Assembly (NCBI GenBank): GCA_002348345.1
Contig: DEAY01000100.1
Coordinates: 1-34,090 of the forward strand
DNA: 34,090 nucleotides
Direction of reading: 5' to 3'
Source of the DNA: Verrucomicrobia bacterium UBA2970
Lineage (GTDB): Bacteria > Verrucomicrobiota > Verrucomicrobiia > Limisphaerales > AAA164-E04
A program made the position numbers and the translations under genes. Of this stretch, positions 25,270 to 34,090 are shown one piece after another. How positions within the stretch are numbered: the stretch's first letter is position 1; each line of letters opens with the position of its first letter. The notes beneath the pieces are model-generated. The model saw only the letters and a program-made list of their open reading frames with translations. It made no database searches and had not been told where the DNA came from.

Positions 25270-28200
25270 TAACGTCGGTTTTGCTCGAGAGCATTCAGGT
25301 AGGCATCAAGGCCCTGCCGGAATTCCTCCGGCAGTCGTCGCCCCGCTTTCCCTGTGGCCTGTCCCGGCGCTCGAACGTCGATCTGCGAAAGACTCTCATC
25401 ATCGCCCCTCCCCATCAACCAAAGCGCGGGCATCGAGCTCGGCGCCGATGGGGTGACCTTCGTGGCATTGGGAACCCGCGTGGTCTCCACGAGGATCTCG
25501 ATAATTTCGGAGAGGGCCGCCACCGTGACTGGGCCCGTGTCCGGCTGGGCGAGGCGTTCGATCACTTCGTCCATCACCACGATCGCCTCGCTTAGTTTCA
25601 AGGACTGTTGCTGGATCAACGGATCATTCCGGCGCGGCAGTGAATCAATTTCCCGGACCAACCCCCTGGTCCGCCGGGCCCATTCATCCTGAGCACCGCT
25701 CAGTTCGAGTCCCGACGCCTGGTAAGCGCCCTCTTGAAGCGCCGCCTTGGACCGGTCTAATTCACGGACTTCCTCTCTCAACTTGATTTCCCCTTCAATG
25801 ATCTGCAAGACCTCCAGCACCATTTCCGGCGTCAGATTGGGCTGATCAATGAATGCTTCGGTGGGGGCGATTTCAGCAATGGCGGGACCGACCAGCTGTT
25901 CTGCCCAGCGATCCAGGGAGTCCGCCCAGAACTCCGACGCAATGGCCGATTGCCCGATCCGGTTCTCATCCATGATGGCGGCGACCGCTCGAACTTCGGC
26001 GACAACATCCGCCACCCGCATTTCCTTCAGAACTCGGGAAAAGGCGGCACCCGGGCGCCGCTCCGCATAGGCGTCAAGGTCCTCGGACAGGGTCTGGATG
26101 AGCTCCGACTCGATCACCTGCCGCCTTCCTAGAACCTCTCGCTCCGCCCCCGTCGTTGCGGCCTCGTCCGACAGTCCGAATCCATCGAGATCATTCAGCT
26201 GAACCGCCAGATCCATCTGACGCCGAGAGGCCGCTTTGAGCCGCTTGACAAAAGTGCTTCGTTCCACCCCTTGCAAAAGTGCCTTCACCCTCTCTGCGAG
26301 GCCAGCGAAGGCATCGATCAAGGCCCGCTGTTCGGTCACCGCTTGCAAGACCAGTGTTCCCATGCTCACCGCCTGGCTTTCCTCACCCTCCGGCTTTCCC
26401 CCCTTGAGCGCTGTCATCGGCATTCCCAATCCCCCCTTGACCTGAGCCGAGTCCGATCCCTTGTCACCGGTATTAAATCCGGATTCAACCTCGCCGACCA
26501 ACGGGGTTGGATTGGCCGCTGATTGCCCGGGGCTTCCCTCCGGGGGGGGACTGGGCTTGGCGACTTCCTCCTGACTCCGAGCGTTGGGATCCTCGCGCAA
26601 CGACCCGCCCCCCGATTGAAGGGATGTCGTCGATTCCATTCCTTCCCGATCAGGTTTCGAGGATTCGCTCCCCTCTGCCTTTGATGTTCCTTCGGACGCT
26701 CCAAGACTTGCCGGTTTCGACTCATCGACCGCGGCCTGATCGTGGGTCTGGCGCCCCTCGCCGGACGCATCCGCCGCTTCCGCCAAGGAGCTCGCGACGG
26801 AGGGCATTCGGGTCTTGGCAATCTCCTCCAAGGTTCGGAGTAATTCCGACCACTCTTCCAACCGCCCGGCGGCAAAACCATCATTCTTGATGGCCTCTCG
26901 CAGCAACCCTTTCCCGACCCCCACCACCCTTCCCAGCCGCGCCGCGTTGGTCCGCTCCGCGGCCGCCTGCGCCTGGACTCGTTCCCGCAAAGCGGGTTCG
27001 GCGAGCCCGTCGGGGGGCAATTGGAGCAGCGCTTCATTGATCTGGTGGAGTTGGAGTTCCTGCTCATACACCTCTCGAGCCGCTCGCGTCCATTGGTTCA
27101 TTTGCTCGCTCAGCCACTGGAAATGATCAGCCGGCGTCAGGACATGAACGACCACGGGGGCAGAGTATCTCCGTGACCGATCCGGATGGTAATCAATGGC
27201 GTAGGCCCGGAGCCTAAGGGACTGCGAGACAATCGCCTCCCGTTCGGGCGAGAAGGTGGCGGTCACCCGCAATTGCTCGGCCCGCGGTCCGCCGGCAGCC
27301 ACCACCTTTTCCCCACGGGCCGGATCCGCTGAAAGCCGGGAATCGGCGATCCCTTCCCATTCAAGGCCCACCTCCCTCAGGCCAAAATCATCCCTTGCCA
27401 AGAGCGTGAGGGTGAGTGTCGCCGTCGATAGAATCATCCGGTCCTGGTCCCCGCCCGTGATGTGAATCGTGGGGGCGGCATCCGATCGCACCTCGAGACG
27501 AAAACGCAGGGGATCCCGAGCCTCCAACCCAAAACGATCCCGCCACCAGAGTTCCCCATCAAGGGATGTCTCCAACACGAGCGGCTTGGTTTCAAAGCTC
27601 GCTCCTGCCACGGGCAACGCCACGCCATTAAAGCTCGCCGCTGCCAGAGGCCGGTTGGCTTGCGCCTGGAAACGGACCCGGCTTCCCCTCACCCAGCTCA
27701 GGCGCCCGCCCCTGGCATCTTCCTCAACCCTCTCCGGGCGTCTCAGATAGCCCGGCAACGACACATGGGCGAGGAGGTCCGTGAGGGCCGGGCGACTCTT
27801 GGGTTCGATCTGCAACCGACGCTCGGAATCTCCCACCGAGATCAAGAGTTCACCGCGACGCGTCTGAGGGGCCACCGCAAACACGTAACCCAACCCCGTC
27901 CGATCGGCCGTCATTGGAGCTTGCGTTTCAAATTGGCCTTCCGCCCGGTCCGGTCTCCAGGGCGAGGTCGGCCTCAGTTGGACGTTGACTGAAAACGGCT
28001 CGGCATAGGGCACCACTCGTGTCGCGGGCGTGGATTCCAGCTGGGCAAAGGTATACCGATCCAGATGGCTCCACGGCATGGCCCAGCGAGCGAGCGTATT
28101 TCGCCCGGCAAGAGGAACGACGAGGAAGATCGCCACGATCAACAAGCCCGGCACCCCGGCCGCCCAGGCCCAATGCCAATGCCGAGGACGGGGCACGGCC

Positions 28201-28706
28201 TGACCGAGATCTCGCATTGCCAGTTCGTCTCCAACCTGCCGGATCGCCGCTTGGATCAACCGCCGACTCTTTGCATTGGAGACAGGGGCCCGGGCCAATT
28301 CGACAATGCCAAGCAACTGATCTCCAAACCGAGGATAGCGAAGGCGCACCACCCGGGCGACCTGATCAAGGCGGCGGCAACGCCATACCCACCGGTGACA
28401 CTTCAACGGAAACCCCACCAAACCTCCTAGGCTTCCCGCGAGAAGGAGCATCCAGCGAACCTCGGAGGGGGTGTCCCCGACCCGATCGAGTCCGAAGGCG
28501 ATCAAGAAAGAAACCGCACCGCCGAAACATCCCATCAACGCCCCCTCGGCCAGCTTCACCCGCCAGATCAATCGACGGCAACGCGTCAACTCCAGCTCAA
28601 TCCCCTCCGAGAGGCCAATCGACTGCGAACAAGACTGACTCGGAGAGGACATCATCATGCGTGGATCCCGACCCGAAGGAGACGCATCGCCCTTTCTAAG
28701 GGCCAT
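25269..28706 (-). CDS. Large membrane-anchored DUF4175-like protein
   Basis: 1145 residues. Three hydrophobic helices lie near the N-terminus (about 52-72, 84-101, 178-199), followed by a long non-cytoplasmic-looking part. Residues 225-520 are beta-rich and include VSLPGYLRRPE (315-325) and LLARDDFGLREVGLEW (435-450), a pattern typical of DUF4175-type proteins in planctomycete and verrucomicrobial MoxR/VWA operons. Residues 525-635 are helical, 640-780 are a low-complexity Ser/Gly/Glu/Pro linker, and 785-1060 are again helical and charged. The function is unknown; family and context suggest a scaffold working with the upstream VWA proteins. It starts 16 nt after the previous stop. ATGs at 28658-28652 are alternatives; no start has a strong ribosome site. 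Assignment to DUF4175 is by resemblance, not by a profile search. Confidence 0.8.
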   Translation of the reverse strand: MALRKGDASPSGRDPRMMMSSPSQSCSQSIGLSEGIELELTRCRRLIWRVKLAEGALMGCFGGAVSFLIAFGLDRVGDTPSEVRWMLLLAGSLGGLVGFPLKCHRWVWRCRRLDQVARVVRLRYPRFGDQLLGIVELARAPVSNAKSRRLIQAAIRQVGDELAMRDLGQAVPRPRHWHWAWAAGVPGLLIVAIFLVVPLAGRNTLARWAMPWSHLDRYTFAQLESTPATRVVPYAEPFSVNVQLRPTSPWRPDRAEGQFETQAPMTADRTGLGYVFAVAPQTRRGELLISVGDSERRLQIEPKSRPALTDLLAHVSLPGYLRRPERVEEDARGGRLSWVRGSRVRFQAQANRPLAAASFNGVALPVAGASFETKPLVLETSLDGELWWRDRFGLEARDPLRFRLEVRSDAAPTIHITGGDQDRMILSTATLTLTLLARDDFGLREVGLEWEGIADSRLSADPARGEKVVAAGGPRAEQLRVTATFSPEREAIVSQSLRLRAYAIDYHPDRSRRYSAPVVVHVLTPADHFQWLSEQMNQWTRAAREVYEQELQLHQINEALLQLPPDGLAEPALRERVQAQAAAERTNAARLGRVVGVGKGLLREAIKNDGFAAGRLEEWSELLRTLEEIAKTRMPSVASSLAEAADASGEGRQTHDQAAVDESKPASLGASEGTSKAEGSESSKPDREGMESTTSLQSGGGSLREDPNARSQEEVAKPSPPPEGSPGQSAANPTPLVGEVESGFNTGDKGSDSAQVKGGLGMPMTALKGGKPEGEESQAVSMGTLVLQAVTEQRALIDAFAGLAERVKALLQGVERSTFVKRLKAASRRQMDLAVQLNDLDGFGLSDEAATTGAEREVLGRRQVIESELIQTLSEDLDAYAERRPGAAFSRVLKEMRVADVVAEVRAVAAIMDENRIGQSAIASEFWADSLDRWAEQLVGPAIAEIAPTEAFIDQPNLTPEMVLEVLQIIEGEIKLREEVRELDRSKAALQEGAYQASGLELSGAQDEWARRTRGLVREIDSLPRRNDPLIQQQSLKLSEAIVVMDEVIERLAQPDTGPVTVAALSEIIEILVETTRVPNATKVTPSAPSSMPALWLMGRGDDESLSQIDVRAPGQATGKAGRRLPEEFRQGLDAYLNALEQNRR

Positions 28707-28722
28707 TGACGGATCAGATCGA

Positions 28723-30942
28723 TCATATCGTCCCGGCCACCTTTCTTCCGATCCAAAACCCGCCCATGAGGATCACCAAGAAACCACACCACAAGGGATG
28801 AGCCCAAATCCGAGTCCGATGAACCACCGACTCGGGGTCGGGCAGTGCTTCAAGATGATCGAACAGGTTCCGAACCTCGCCGACCCCAAACACTTTTCCG
28901 CGGGTGACCGATGCAATTTCCTCCAACACATCAAACCGAACCAGCCCTCCCAGCCGTTCGCGATGATCCCCCTGCACAAAGAGATCGGTTTCCAGCACAG
29001 CACGGGTTTCCACCGAGGAGGCAATCACTCGGTGCGGGCCCGGTTCTTGGGGAAAAAACGTGCCGGCAAACAATCCCCGAGCGTCTCCCTGGCCCGGTTG
29101 CAGATGAATGGATTCGGAAACGCCCCCCGGAGTGACGACGCGAACGAGAACCGTCCCTTCTTCCAAAAACGTCCCTAAAGGATCGAGCACATTGGCATTC
29201 ACACTCACCTGATCTCCGACCCGGGGTCGGTCCGGAGAACAGAACAGGCGAATCGATTTACCCTGCGCCTTTTGCCGTTGGTAAGCCATCCACCGCGCCA
29301 CCTGACCCCAAAAACGGTAGTGGTATCGGTCCTCCACCCCCTCCCGCCATAACCAAGCGCTGTCGGTCCCCATATAAAGCACCTTTCCCGCCCCGAAGGT
29401 CTTGGTCACGATCAACGGAATTCGCCCCGTTGAAGTGGTCGCCTGTTCATGGACCACCAACACCTCACTCCCGACTTTCGCCCGATCCACCGCCCCATAC
29501 CAATGGAATCCCGGCAATCGTCGCCAAACCTCCGCGTTGGCCTGATCCGCATCAGCAAGGCGGGTGAGCAAACTCCGTCGACCCATCTCGGTGAGGGAAA
29601 AATGACCTCGGTCGGCAGAGCCCACCCCCCGGGGCTGAGAGGCATTCATCACCACGGGGAACAGATCTTCAAGCGGACTGGAAATCAGACTCTGCTGGTG
29701 GCCGTTTCGTCCAGGGATCAACACCAACCCCGCCGCCTGCGAACTCACCAACTGCCTCAAGTCGATGGCGTTTTCGAGAGAAAGCTGCTTGGGCTTGAGA
29801 CCGACATCGCCAAGGAAGACAACGTCATACTGGTTTAACGCCGAAGCGGAAGGAAAGCTCTCAACATAACGCCGCCCCCCCCCAACCTTCGGTAAACGCG
29901 GGTGAAAAAGCAGGCAAGTCACATCGACTCCCGGATCCCGTTCGAGCGCATTTCGAAGATAGCGATACTCCCAGCGGGGCAACGATTCCACCACCAGGAC
30001 CTTGAGTTGTTCCTGCCGAATGGAAATCGGGGCCTCCATTTGATTGTTCTCAGGCACCCGGTCCAGCTCGTCCGAGGGAAAGGATAACGACAGCGAAAAG
30101 TCACCCACTTCTGAGGGATGCCAGGTCAAACTCCCTTCCGCTTGGCCCATCGCAGGAACCGAGACGAATTGACTTGCCTCCATCTTACCATCCACGCTCA
30201 GTTCAACCCTCAGTTCCCGTTCCTGGCCCACCTGACTACTCACCCGAAAGGGAATTCGAAGCGGCTTCCCGACTACCCCAAAGGTGGGTGCATCCATCCT
30301 TGCTAATTCCAAGTCCGGAAGAGGCACTCGACTACCCACACCGACCGCAAAGACCGGAACGCCCTTTAATCTCAATCGAGTGGCCGCCTCAATCGGGGAA
30401 CGACCCACATTCCAATCGCCATCCGAAAGGAGGACCACCCCCTTGAGCGCCCTTCCGTGTTCCACCATCTGACTGAGCGCTTCATTCAAATCAGTGCCTT
30501 GATCCGGGGAATCCAGTCGCGACGAGAACCGCTCGAAAAGAATCTTCCATGCCGCCGCGCCTTCCCGTCCTGTCGCGTTCCCTGGCCAGGCCGATTCCTC
30601 CATCAAAGGTTTGATCGCCTCGGCACGACTCACCAACAAGCCCCCTCCTTCGGCCAAGCGATCGACATCACGGGTGTCCATGCTCGCCGATTCGTCTGCC
30701 AGAATGATCAGCGTCGGCACCTCGTCCGGCGCTTGGCGCTGCAACCTCTCCGGCTGCCACAAAGTGAAAACCACCAATGCCATGAGCAATAATCGAACGA
30801 GTTCCAGAAGGCCCGTCGCCCGACGGTAGGCACTTCTCTGCCAGGCCTTGAGCCCCACGACGAGCGTCACCAGGAGGAAGCCCGCCCCGATGACGACCAT
30901 CAAGGGAGAAGGTTGAAGGCTGAGCCCTGGAAGCGGTTCCAT
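28723..30942 (-). CDS. VWA / glutamine-amidotransferase-like membrane protein
   Basis: 739 residues. Two membrane helices (14-32, 46-62) precede a von Willebrand factor A domain (about 76-205) with an intact MIDAS motif DESAS (83-87) and LLSDGDWNVG (171-180). Residues 310-560 resemble the class I glutamine-amidotransferase-like fold, beginning LKVLVVESLPRWEYRYLRNA (313-332). The place where a catalytic Cys would sit reads IPGRNGHQ, so enzymatic amidotransfer is unlikely. A last helix (about 715-735) anchors the C-terminus. Such proteins accompany BatA and MoxR in this phylum, and MoxR ATPases are thought to act on VWA partners through the MIDAS. ATG 30942 is preferred over the adjacent GTG 30945 because GAGGG then sits at normal spacing. 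It starts 9 nt after the BatA-type gene. Confidence 0.88.
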   Translation of the reverse strand: MEPLPGLSLQPSPLMVVIGAGFLLVTLVVGLKAWQRSAYRRATGLLELVRLLLMALVVFTLWQPERLQRQAPDEVPTLIILADESASMDTRDVDRLAEGGGLLVSRAEAIKPLMEESAWPGNATGREGAAAWKILFERFSSRLDSPDQGTDLNEALSQMVEHGRALKGVVLLSDGDWNVGRSPIEAATRLRLKGVPVFAVGVGSRVPLPDLELARMDAPTFGVVGKPLRIPFRVSSQVGQERELRVELSVDGKMEASQFVSVPAMGQAEGSLTWHPSEVGDFSLSLSFPSDELDRVPENNQMEAPISIRQEQLKVLVVESLPRWEYRYLRNALERDPGVDVTCLLFHPRLPKVGGGRRYVESFPSASALNQYDVVFLGDVGLKPKQLSLENAIDLRQLVSSQAAGLVLIPGRNGHQQSLISSPLEDLFPVVMNASQPRGVGSADRGHFSLTEMGRRSLLTRLADADQANAEVWRRLPGFHWYGAVDRAKVGSEVLVVHEQATTSTGRIPLIVTKTFGAGKVLYMGTDSAWLWREGVEDRYHYRFWGQVARWMAYQRQKAQGKSIRLFCSPDRPRVGDQVSVNANVLDPLGTFLEEGTVLVRVVTPGGVSESIHLQPGQGDARGLFAGTFFPQEPGPHRVIASSVETRAVLETDLFVQGDHRERLGGLVRFDVLEEIASVTRGKVFGVGEVRNLFDHLEALPDPESVVHRTRIWAHPLWCGFLVILMGGFWIGRKVAGTI

Positions 30943-30951
30943 CACGATCCC

Positions 30952-32997
30952 TCAGCGTCTCACCGGTGCTCCACCCGGGCTCACGCCCCAGCGGGTTGCT
31001 ACCCTCCGTTTTTCGGGAAGACATAGGATTGCCTCGGCCAGCAGGGCCATTGCCATCCCGACCAACACGAGCCGCCACACCTCACTGGTCAGTGAGGACT
31101 GGTTCCCGATCCAATCGTCAATGCGCTGATAAGGAAGCCCCGCAAAAAGACCATCGATCTCGGCGGCCCTGACCAGCGCTCCACGGTCTTCCGCTTCGGT
31201 GCGATTGACCGCCACCCAGGTATCCCCCTCCCGAAAAACAGCGGGCAAAAGTCCACTTTCGGAAACCGAACTCGTCGCCGCTGACACCACCTTCTGCATG
31301 TCCTTCAACTCGCCAAAAAGGCTGGCGTCTGCCGCAACATGGGACGCTCGGGAAAGCGCCCGGGTCCCCATCGCTAAAGCTCGCTGCAACATGACGTAGA
31401 ACGAGACGGCTTCCGTCTCCCAACTGGAAAAGGGCCGCTTGGGGAGGGTCCCGCAAAAGTAAACCGCTCCCGCTTCGGCAGTCGTCCGCACCAAGAGCGG
31501 CCTTCCATCCTTCAGCCGCGCCAAGGGCGTCAAGGAGGCTGATTCGGTTGCGGTTTCCACCGCGCTGAGCTGAAAAACCCGTAACGCTTCCAAGGGCAAC
31601 GCCTCGCCGCTTCCCGCGTGTCCTAGCAAGTCCTCGTCTCCCCGCCACCAGGACAGCCCTCTCCCCGCTTCCTCACTCACCGAAACCCATGGGCCCCATC
31701 CCATGCCATCGACCGCGCCCCCTCGGTTTTTTAAGGGGGGAAAAAAAACGACCGACCGCCCTGAGGCCACGAACGCCTCCAATTGTGTCTCCACGCGTTG
31801 AGAGGGGAGATCAGCCTGCCAAATCAACAGTCCTGTTTTCTGCCAATCGATCTCGTCGACCCGGTCCGGGGGAAGAATCAAGGCCCGCTGCGGCCGCCCG
31901 GGCTCCACCGGCGTCTCCAAAACAAGACGAAACGACTCCGCGATCTCCGGAGAATCCGACACGATGACCGTCTGATGCGGCGGGGCTTCGGCAAAGACAA
32001 AGTAGAACCGATCGTCGAGAGGATTGGCATCTTCGGGAATCGAGACCAACCCCCATCCCGACCGCAGTCGTCGGTCCACCGCAATTCGATGCCCTCGATA
32101 AACGGCCCCGTCATCGCTCCCATCCCCTTCCAGAACCGATCGCGTTCCATTCAATTCAAGCGTGACCGGGATTCGCCGATTGGAGCGTCCGGCCCGTTCT
32201 GGTGCATCCTCTCGATGCACCGCGATATCCATCACCAGTTCCGCCCGATCCCCCCGCTGACGACGCTCGAGGTTGGACACGCGCACCGACCAGTTCTCCT
32301 CCTCCCTCTCCCGGTATGCCAGGAGGGAGAGTTGAATCCCCTTCCGCTCGGCCAACCGCTCCCGAATCGCCTTCCAACGGCCGCTCTCCGGATCCCAGTC
32401 TCCCTCCTGGAGATCGGAACAAATCCAGAGATCGGCCCGCCCGATTTCGTTCGCCGCCAGGTAAGCGAGTGCCCGCTCGAACATCCCCGGAAGGTCGGCG
32501 GTCGATGCCGTGCCGCGGGTTTGAGGAAGGTCTAGAAGTCCTTCGGCGTTCTCCAGGAGGTGATGCTCGCTGCCGGCGCTCTCAAACAACACCAACCGCT
32601 CTCCCCCACGCCGAGTGGTGAATAATTCATATAACCTCCTCAATGCGGTCAGGCGTTTCGATTCCCCGGTTTGAAGATCTCGCCGCTCCATACTCGCCGA
32701 TCGATCCAAAAGAATGAGCGTTGCTTCAGGCCTGCCCCACTCGAACCCTCCGATCGTTCCACTGAGCAACGGTCGACTGGCCGCCACCAGCAGCGCGGCG
32801 ACGGCCATCATTCGAGCCAGAAGAATCAGATAGTGACGCAGTCGGGCCATCCCCCGATCCATCCGGTTGGCCTCCACCAAGAACCTCATCGCCGCCCATC
32901 GAACCGACTGGTGTCGATTCCGGTGAACCAGGTGAATGACCACCGGCAAGGCGACCAGCGGCAGGCCAAACAACATCCATGGTTGGAGGAAGCTCAC
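30952..32997 (-). CDS. BatA-type VWA membrane protein
   Basis: 681 residues. The N-terminus SFLQPWMLFGLPLVALPVVI is typical of the BatA N-terminal double-membrane region, with helices at about 6-25 and 57-75. A VWA domain follows, with MIDAS DRSAS (98-102) and WICSDLQEGDWD. Later residues (about 340 onward) resemble the amidotransferase-like fold of the next gene product, and a C-terminal helix (about 637-656) is followed by a basic tail. The role is inferred as a VWA partner of the MoxR ATPase in envelope maintenance or complex assembly. The start is GTG 32997, overlapping the DUF58 stop as GTGA, with AAAGGAGGT only 2-3 nt upstream. The family N-terminus confirms this start. A homopolymer block with a slippery-type heptamer lies at codons 417-424. 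Confidence 0.9.
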   Translation of the reverse strand: MSFLQPWMLFGLPLVALPVVIHLVHRNRHQSVRWAAMRFLVEANRMDRGMARLRHYLILLARMMAVAALLVAASRPLLSGTIGGFEWGRPEATLILLDRSASMERRDLQTGESKRLTALRRLYELFTTRRGGERLVLFESAGSEHHLLENAEGLLDLPQTRGTASTADLPGMFERALAYLAANEIGRADLWICSDLQEGDWDPESGRWKAIRERLAERKGIQLSLLAYREREEENWSVRVSNLERRQRGDRAELVMDIAVHREDAPERAGRSNRRIPVTLELNGTRSVLEGDGSDDGAVYRGHRIAVDRRLRSGWGLVSIPEDANPLDDRFYFVFAEAPPHQTVIVSDSPEIAESFRLVLETPVEPGRPQRALILPPDRVDEIDWQKTGLLIWQADLPSQRVETQLEAFVASGRSVVFFPPLKNRGGAVDGMGWGPWVSVSEEAGRGLSWWRGDEDLLGHAGSGEALPLEALRVFQLSAVETATESASLTPLARLKDGRPLLVRTTAEAGAVYFCGTLPKRPFSSWETEAVSFYVMLQRALAMGTRALSRASHVAADASLFGELKDMQKVVSAATSSVSESGLLPAVFREGDTWVAVNRTEAEDRGALVRAAEIDGLFAGLPYQRIDDWIGNQSSLTSEVWRLVLVGMAMALLAEAILCLPEKRRVATRWGVSPGGAPVRR

Positions 32998-33911
32998 CGA
33001 CCTCCTTTCTTCCGGGGTTTCCGTCCGATGAGAAACCGTGAGAGGACATCCACCGGGCGGTCCTGCACATTGGCCCGATGATAATCGACTCCCGTCTCCC
33101 GCATGACGGTTTGAAGGTCCCGGAGGTAACGACTCATCGCCCGGTGATAGTGATTGGCCATCCGCCCAGGATCGGCCAGAATCGACTCCCCCCCTTCCAG
33201 ATCCACAAACCGGGTCGGACGATCAAACCCGAAATCGATCTCACTCTGATCCAACAAGTGAAACACGCTCACATCGTGCTTGCGAAAGCGGAGATGCTGA
33301 AAGCATCCCTTCAACACACCAGGATCGAGATACAAATCCGAAATCACCACCACCAGGGCCCGCTGGCGAATCTTTTCCGCCGCTTGATGCAGGGCCTCGG
33401 CTAGCCCTGTCTCCCCTTCCGCTTGAAGCCCTGATAGCTGGTCCAGCACCAGACGGAGATGCGTCGCGTTTCGCCTCGGCCGAATCTCGGTGTGAAATCC
33501 TTTCCCGGCACAGTAGAGACCGACCGCATCCCCCTGTCGGGAAGCGACGTAGGCGAGACTCCCGGCCAACGCCTTCATGACATCCAGTTTCGCCCGTCCG
33601 CCGATTTCAAACCCAAGAGAACCGCTGGTATCCACGACCAGGCAAAGTCGCAAGTTGGTGTCCGCCTCATATTCCTTGATGAAATAGCGATCGGAACGCC
33701 CCCACGTTCTCCAATCCATTCGACGCGGATCGTCACCGGGCACATACTCCCGATACTGGGCGAACTCGAGACTGGAGCCCCTCACCGAACTCCGGTGTCG
33801 ACCGGAGACATTCCCGAGCATGGGGTGCCGGGCCGAAAGCCCCAACCCGGTGAGACGGACCAGGGCGCGCTCATCGAGAAAACCGTGTCTCTTGTTGGCC
33901 TGTTCCGCCAC
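32994..33911 (-). CDS. DUF58 domain protein
   Basis: 305 residues, full length for the family. The conserved core RGSSLEFAQYREYVPGDD (44-61) and RRMDWRTWGRSDRYFIKEYE (63-82) is the DUF58 signature. It leads into a VWA-like fold with VVDTSGSLG (92-100), giving an intact DxSxS MIDAS (D94, S96, S98). There is no signal peptide or membrane helix, so it is probably cytoplasmic. DUF58 proteins almost always sit next to MoxR ATPases, as here, and are considered their partners. It starts with GTG 33911, 3 nt after the MoxR stop, with GAGG 8 nt upstream. Its stop overlaps the next start by 4 nt. Confidence 0.94.
   Translation of the reverse strand: MAEQANKRHGFLDERALVRLTGLGLSARHPMLGNVSGRHRSSVRGSSLEFAQYREYVPGDDPRRMDWRTWGRSDRYFIKEYEADTNLRLCLVVDTSGSLGFEIGGRAKLDVMKALAGSLAYVASRQGDAVGLYCAGKGFHTEIRPRRNATHLRLVLDQLSGLQAEGETGLAEALHQAAEKIRQRALVVVISDLYLDPGVLKGCFQHLRFRKHDVSVFHLLDQSEIDFGFDRPTRFVDLEGGESILADPGRMANHYHRAMSRYLRDLQTVMRETGVDYHRANVQDRPVDVLSRFLIGRKPRKKGGR
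33000..33008 (-). promoter_or_regulatory. Strong Shine-Dalgarno with very short spacing before GTG 32997
   Basis: AAAGGAGGT lies inside the end of the DUF58 gene, 2 nt from the GTG start of the BatA-type gene. The perfect core compensates for a GTG start and an unusually short spacer, and fits translational coupling through the GTGA overlap. Confidence 0.65.
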
Positions 33912-33914
33912 CGG

Positions 33915-34088
33915 CTAAGCCTCGTTTTCCAATTCCTCGACGAGCCGACGAACGATCTCCCGGGGACTCACCCCTTCGGTTTCCGCACCAAAGGACGTGA
34001 TCACCCGATGCATCAACACCGGTTCCGCCACTGCCGTCACGTCCTCTAGGCGAACCATGTAGCTTCCCATCAGCGCGGCCCTCGACTT
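33915..34088 (-). CDS. MoxR-family AAA+ ATPase, C-terminal end only
   Basis: Only the last 57 codons lie in the window; the rest is beyond the right edge. The visible end includes GSYMVRLEDVTAVAEPVLMH and RVITSFGAETEGVSP, matching the C-terminal lid of MoxR ATPases, where a DV.A.A.PVL.HR segment is followed by an acidic F.AE.EGV. Walker motifs cannot be seen. Position, strand and the adjacent DUF58 gene support the assignment. It is probably at or near the operon start, so the promoter is outside this window. Confidence 0.85.
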   Translation of the reverse strand, partial: KSRAALMGSYMVRLEDVTAVAEPVLMHRVITSFGAETEGVSPREIVRRLVEELENEA

Positions 34089-34090
34089 GG

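Overview
The window is a GC-rich (roughly 60% by eye), densely coded bacterial segment. It holds 13 protein genes, two of them cut by the window edges. There are no RNA genes, insertion sequences or CRISPR arrays, and no gene-free stretch longer than about 222 bases. The gene content points to the Planctomycetes-Verrucomicrobia-Chlamydiae group, most likely Verrucomicrobiota: very large secreted proteins built from lamin-tail (LTD), CotH-kinase, beta-helix and thrombospondin-type-3 modules, next to a MoxR/DUF58/BatA/VWA operon. This placement is inferred from gene families, not from a marker gene.

Left part (1-7776, minus strand): an RND efflux operon of one periplasmic adaptor followed by two different RND permeases. 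The two permease genes overlap by ATGA, and the second is cut by the left edge. The first permease carries an unusual extra hydrophobic insert between the expected TM6 and TM7. No outer-membrane factor is visible.

Middle part (7997-20843): three giant secreted surface-type proteins. A 1223-residue LTD/CotH-kinase protein is on the minus strand. Divergent from it, across a 221-bp intergenic region, are a 1015-residue beta-helix protein and a 1960-residue LTD/CotH-kinase/beta-helix/multi-LTD protein. All three end in a related tail (Asp-rich calcium-type repeats plus a beta-rich module). This looks like a surface-protein locus with two predicted secreted kinases and a beta-helix partner.

Right part (20931-34090, minus strand): a tightly packed seven-gene operon. 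In transcription order it holds a MoxR ATPase (only its C-terminus is in the window), a DUF58 protein, a BatA-type VWA protein, a VWA/glutamine-amidotransferase-like protein, a large DUF4175-like membrane protein, a secreted terpenoid-cyclase-fold repeat protein, and a secreted protein with a CBM-like domain, a PA14 domain and about seven copies of a small beta repeat. Genes are 3-16 nt apart or overlap by 4 nt, so co-transcription and translational coupling are likely. MoxR ATPases are thought to act as chaperones on VWA proteins through the metal-ion (MIDAS) site, and three consecutive products here carry an intact DxSxS MIDAS motif. The last two genes are the least understood part of the module.

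The middle and right blocks converge at 20843/20931, where an imperfect hairpin sits between the two stops.
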